Below are positions 5,771 to 7,262 of a stretch of 7,262 bases of DNA, in pieces. Below the pieces are notes generated by a model. The model was not told the DNA's origin. It saw nothing but the letters and a program-made list of their open reading frames with translations, and did no database searches. Every line of letters begins with the position of its first letter. Within the stretch, counting starts at the first letter, position 1. The position numbers were made by a program, and so were the translations under genes. Source of the DNA: DATBGE01 sp036558125 (lineage in GTDB: Bacteria > Gemmatimonadota > Gemmatimonadetes > Gemmatimonadales > GWC2-71-9). The stretch spans positions 1 through 7,262 of the forward strand of contig DATBGE010000226.1 of assembly GCA_036558125.1 (NCBI GenBank), written 5' to 3'.

Positions 5771-7262
5771 GCCTCGCCGACCTTTCTCTCCGCTCGGTGA
5801 AGATCCGGCTGTTCCTCACCTGCTGGATGGTGTACGTCCTTCACTTTGCCACCGATTTCGTGCGTGAGCACTATCTGGTGTTGAGCATCGTAGAGAACCA
5901 CACCTTCCGACTGGATCCATATCTGGGGATGCATGTCGACATCTTCCAGAATCCGCCCAACGCGCCGCATGGAGGTGCTCATCACGGCGCCAACCCGGGC
6001 ATCTCGTTTGTCGGGGCGATTCCCTACTTCATCACCAAGCCGGCGATTGACCTGGTCGTGAAGAAGACGCTGGCGGCGAGAGGGCCGGCGGACACAACGA
6101 CCCAGTACAACGATCCGCGCTGGCGCCGGGTGGAGTTCTACCATAAGGTGCGACGCCTCGGACTGGACGTGCGGTTCGGGTTGGTCGGCGCAGTCACCCA
6201 GGCCCTATGCATGGCACCACTCACCGCCTATTCGGCGGTCCTGATCTTCAGCCTGCTCGGGCAGCTGGGACTCAGCCGTGCGACGGCGATGGGCCTGAGC
6301 CTGCTGTACGCTTTCGGTACCCCGGTGTTCTTCCGCACGGGATATCTGAATCAGAATCTGGGCATCGGCATCGCGTCCCTTCTTGCCTTCGTAATGATCT
6401 GGAATCCTGGTGGCCATCTCCGTTGGTCGCTTCGAACCCGATACCTCCTCGCAGGGTTCCTGGGCGGGTTCTGTCTTCTCTCCGACTACAGCGGAGGACT
6501 CTCGCTGGGGCTCCTGGGTTTGTATTCGCTCTGGGTCCGGCGAGACGAGACCAATTTCGCCCAGGGATTCCGGGACTCCTTGTGGTATGCCGCCGGGGCC
6601 ATTCCTCCGGTGCTGATGCTGTTCTACTACCAGTGGGCTTCGTTTGGCGACTGGTTCCATCCGCCACAGCACTGGATGCCGCCGGTCGAATGGATTGATG
6701 TGGGCTACAAGGGCGTGGGCGGACTGTCCGGCGAGCTGGTACGTCTGCTTCTGATCGAGCCGCGCTACGGCGTGTTCGTCGTGGCTCCGATTACGCTCCT
6801 CGCCTTCGCTGCGCCGTGGCTCAACCGGCGGGGGACCTCACTTCTCCCATCGCGCGAAACCTGGTTCTGCCTGGCGTACGCGGTAGCATTCATTCTCTTC
6901 TTCGGCTGCGTGCAATACACCCGGCTCCAGTATGTCACGGGGATTCGCTACCTCGCGCCGGTGATCCCCTTCCTGTTTTTGCCGGCCGCGGCCGTGTTGC
7001 TTCGAATGCCTCGTTGGCTCGCGTACAGCTTCGCTCTGGTGTCATTCGTCATCAACTGGTCTATCTCGATGGTCCGCAGCCAGGGAAGCGTGATGGACAA
7101 CATGGTGCAGGTCTTCGTGGCGGGGTTCCAGCTGCCCTGGCTTACGGTTCTGGGGAAGACGTCAAAACAATACCTGCCCTGGCTCGAGGCGCCGGTCAAT
7201 GCCCTTCCGTTGTTCGTCCTGCTCGGAGTGGCGATCGCCATCGTCTGGACCATCCGTGACCC
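5767..7262 (+). CDS. Divergent GT39-like integral membrane glycosyltransferase (partial, C-terminus off window)
   Basis: The frame from the ATG at 5767 stays open to the last base, giving at least 498 residues of a polytopic membrane protein; the C-terminus is outside the window. After a first helix (about 13-28) comes TDFVRE with D30 and E34, a plausible catalytic acidic pair for a GT-C enzyme. The first long loop ends in HGGAHHGANPG (68-78), where relatives commonly have an 'HyYSdKPPG' segment. Other family-like marks are YAFGTPVFFRT (181-191), EPRYGVFVVAP (331-341) and RYLAPVIP (394-401). Roughly ten hydrophobic segments are seen. The start overlaps the preceding stop as ATGA and has only a weak GAG 9 bases upstream, so translation is probably coupled. 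The likely role is transfer of a lipid-linked sugar at the outer face of the inner membrane. Assignment to GT39-like proteins rests on motifs recalled, not on a search; donor and acceptor are unknown. Confidence 0.82.
   Translation, partial: MSLADLSLRSVKIRLFLTCWMVYVLHFATDFVREHYLVLSIVENHTFRLDPYLGMHVDIFQNPPNAPHGGAHHGANPGISFVGAIPYFITKPAIDLVVKKTLAARGPADTTTQYNDPRWRRVEFYHKVRRLGLDVRFGLVGAVTQALCMAPLTAYSAVLIFSLLGQLGLSRATAMGLSLLYAFGTPVFFRTGYLNQNLGIGIASLLAFVMIWNPGGHLRWSLRTRYLLAGFLGGFCLLSDYSGGLSLGLLGLYSLWVRRDETNFAQGFRDSLWYAAGAIPPVLMLFYYQWASFGDWFHPPQHWMPPVEWIDVGYKGVGGLSGELVRLLLIEPRYGVFVVAPITLLAFAAPWLNRRGTSLLPSRETWFCLAYAVAFILFFGCVQYTRLQYVTGIRYLAPVIPFLFLPAAAVLLRMPRWLAYSFALVSFVINWSISMVRSQGSVMDNMVQVFVAGFQLPWLTVLGKTSKQYLPWLEAPVNALPLFVLLGVAIAIVWTIRD

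Noticed and set aside
6207..6698. 163-codon plus-strand frame, and a similar one at 6816-7259
   Set aside because: Both lie inside the frame of the second GT-C gene, which has membrane helices and motifs; these frames show only Arg/Pro/Ser-rich composition.

Overview
The window is a dense, one-directional run of six protein genes on the + strand. All six fit synthesis and export of a surface glycan or glycolipid. The DNA is GC-rich (by eye somewhat above 60%, not counted), codons favour G/C at the third position, and almost every base is coding: only about 15 bases lie between genes, and three of the five junctions overlap. This suggests a GC-rich bacterium with compact operons, such as a soil-type lineage like Acidobacteriota, Gemmatimonadota or Myxococcota. 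Nothing here fixes the phylum, so that is inference only.

Layout: (1) 2-1435, a polytopic GT-C glycosyltransferase of the GT39/PMT_2 type. (2) 1446-2339, a family 2 glycosyltransferase of the polyprenyl-phosphate sugar synthase type (DPM1/GtrB/ArnC-like) with two C-terminal membrane helices. (3) 2336-3304, a membrane protein of the lysylphosphatidylglycerol-synthase-TM / AglD-MprF 'flippase-like' family. (4) 3297-4721, an FAD-binding oxidoreductase of the amine-oxidase / UDP-galactopyranose-mutase-like superfamily. (5) 4727-5770, a Gfo/Idh/MocA-type NAD(P)-dependent sugar oxidoreductase. (6) 5767 to beyond the right edge, a second, divergent GT39-like integral membrane protein with no stop inside the window.

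Working model (inference): the soluble enzymes 4 and 5 alter a sugar or sugar nucleotide. Enzyme 2 moves a sugar from a nucleotide donor to a polyprenyl phosphate on the cytoplasmic face. Protein 3 may help move or handle the lipid-linked sugar. GT-C enzymes 1 and 6 transfer sugars from the lipid carrier to an acceptor on the outer face of the inner membrane. The acceptor (lipid, polysaccharide or protein) cannot be read from this window.

No promoter, terminator, RNA gene, mobile element or CRISPR array is visible. The most notable non-coding detail is an inverted repeat at the gene 1/gene 2 junction that holds the stop codon, the ribosome binding site and the GTG start. This is not an obviously exotic system; the less ordinary points are the split GT2/flippase pair, the unassigned FAD enzyme and the odd His-rich loop in gene 6.
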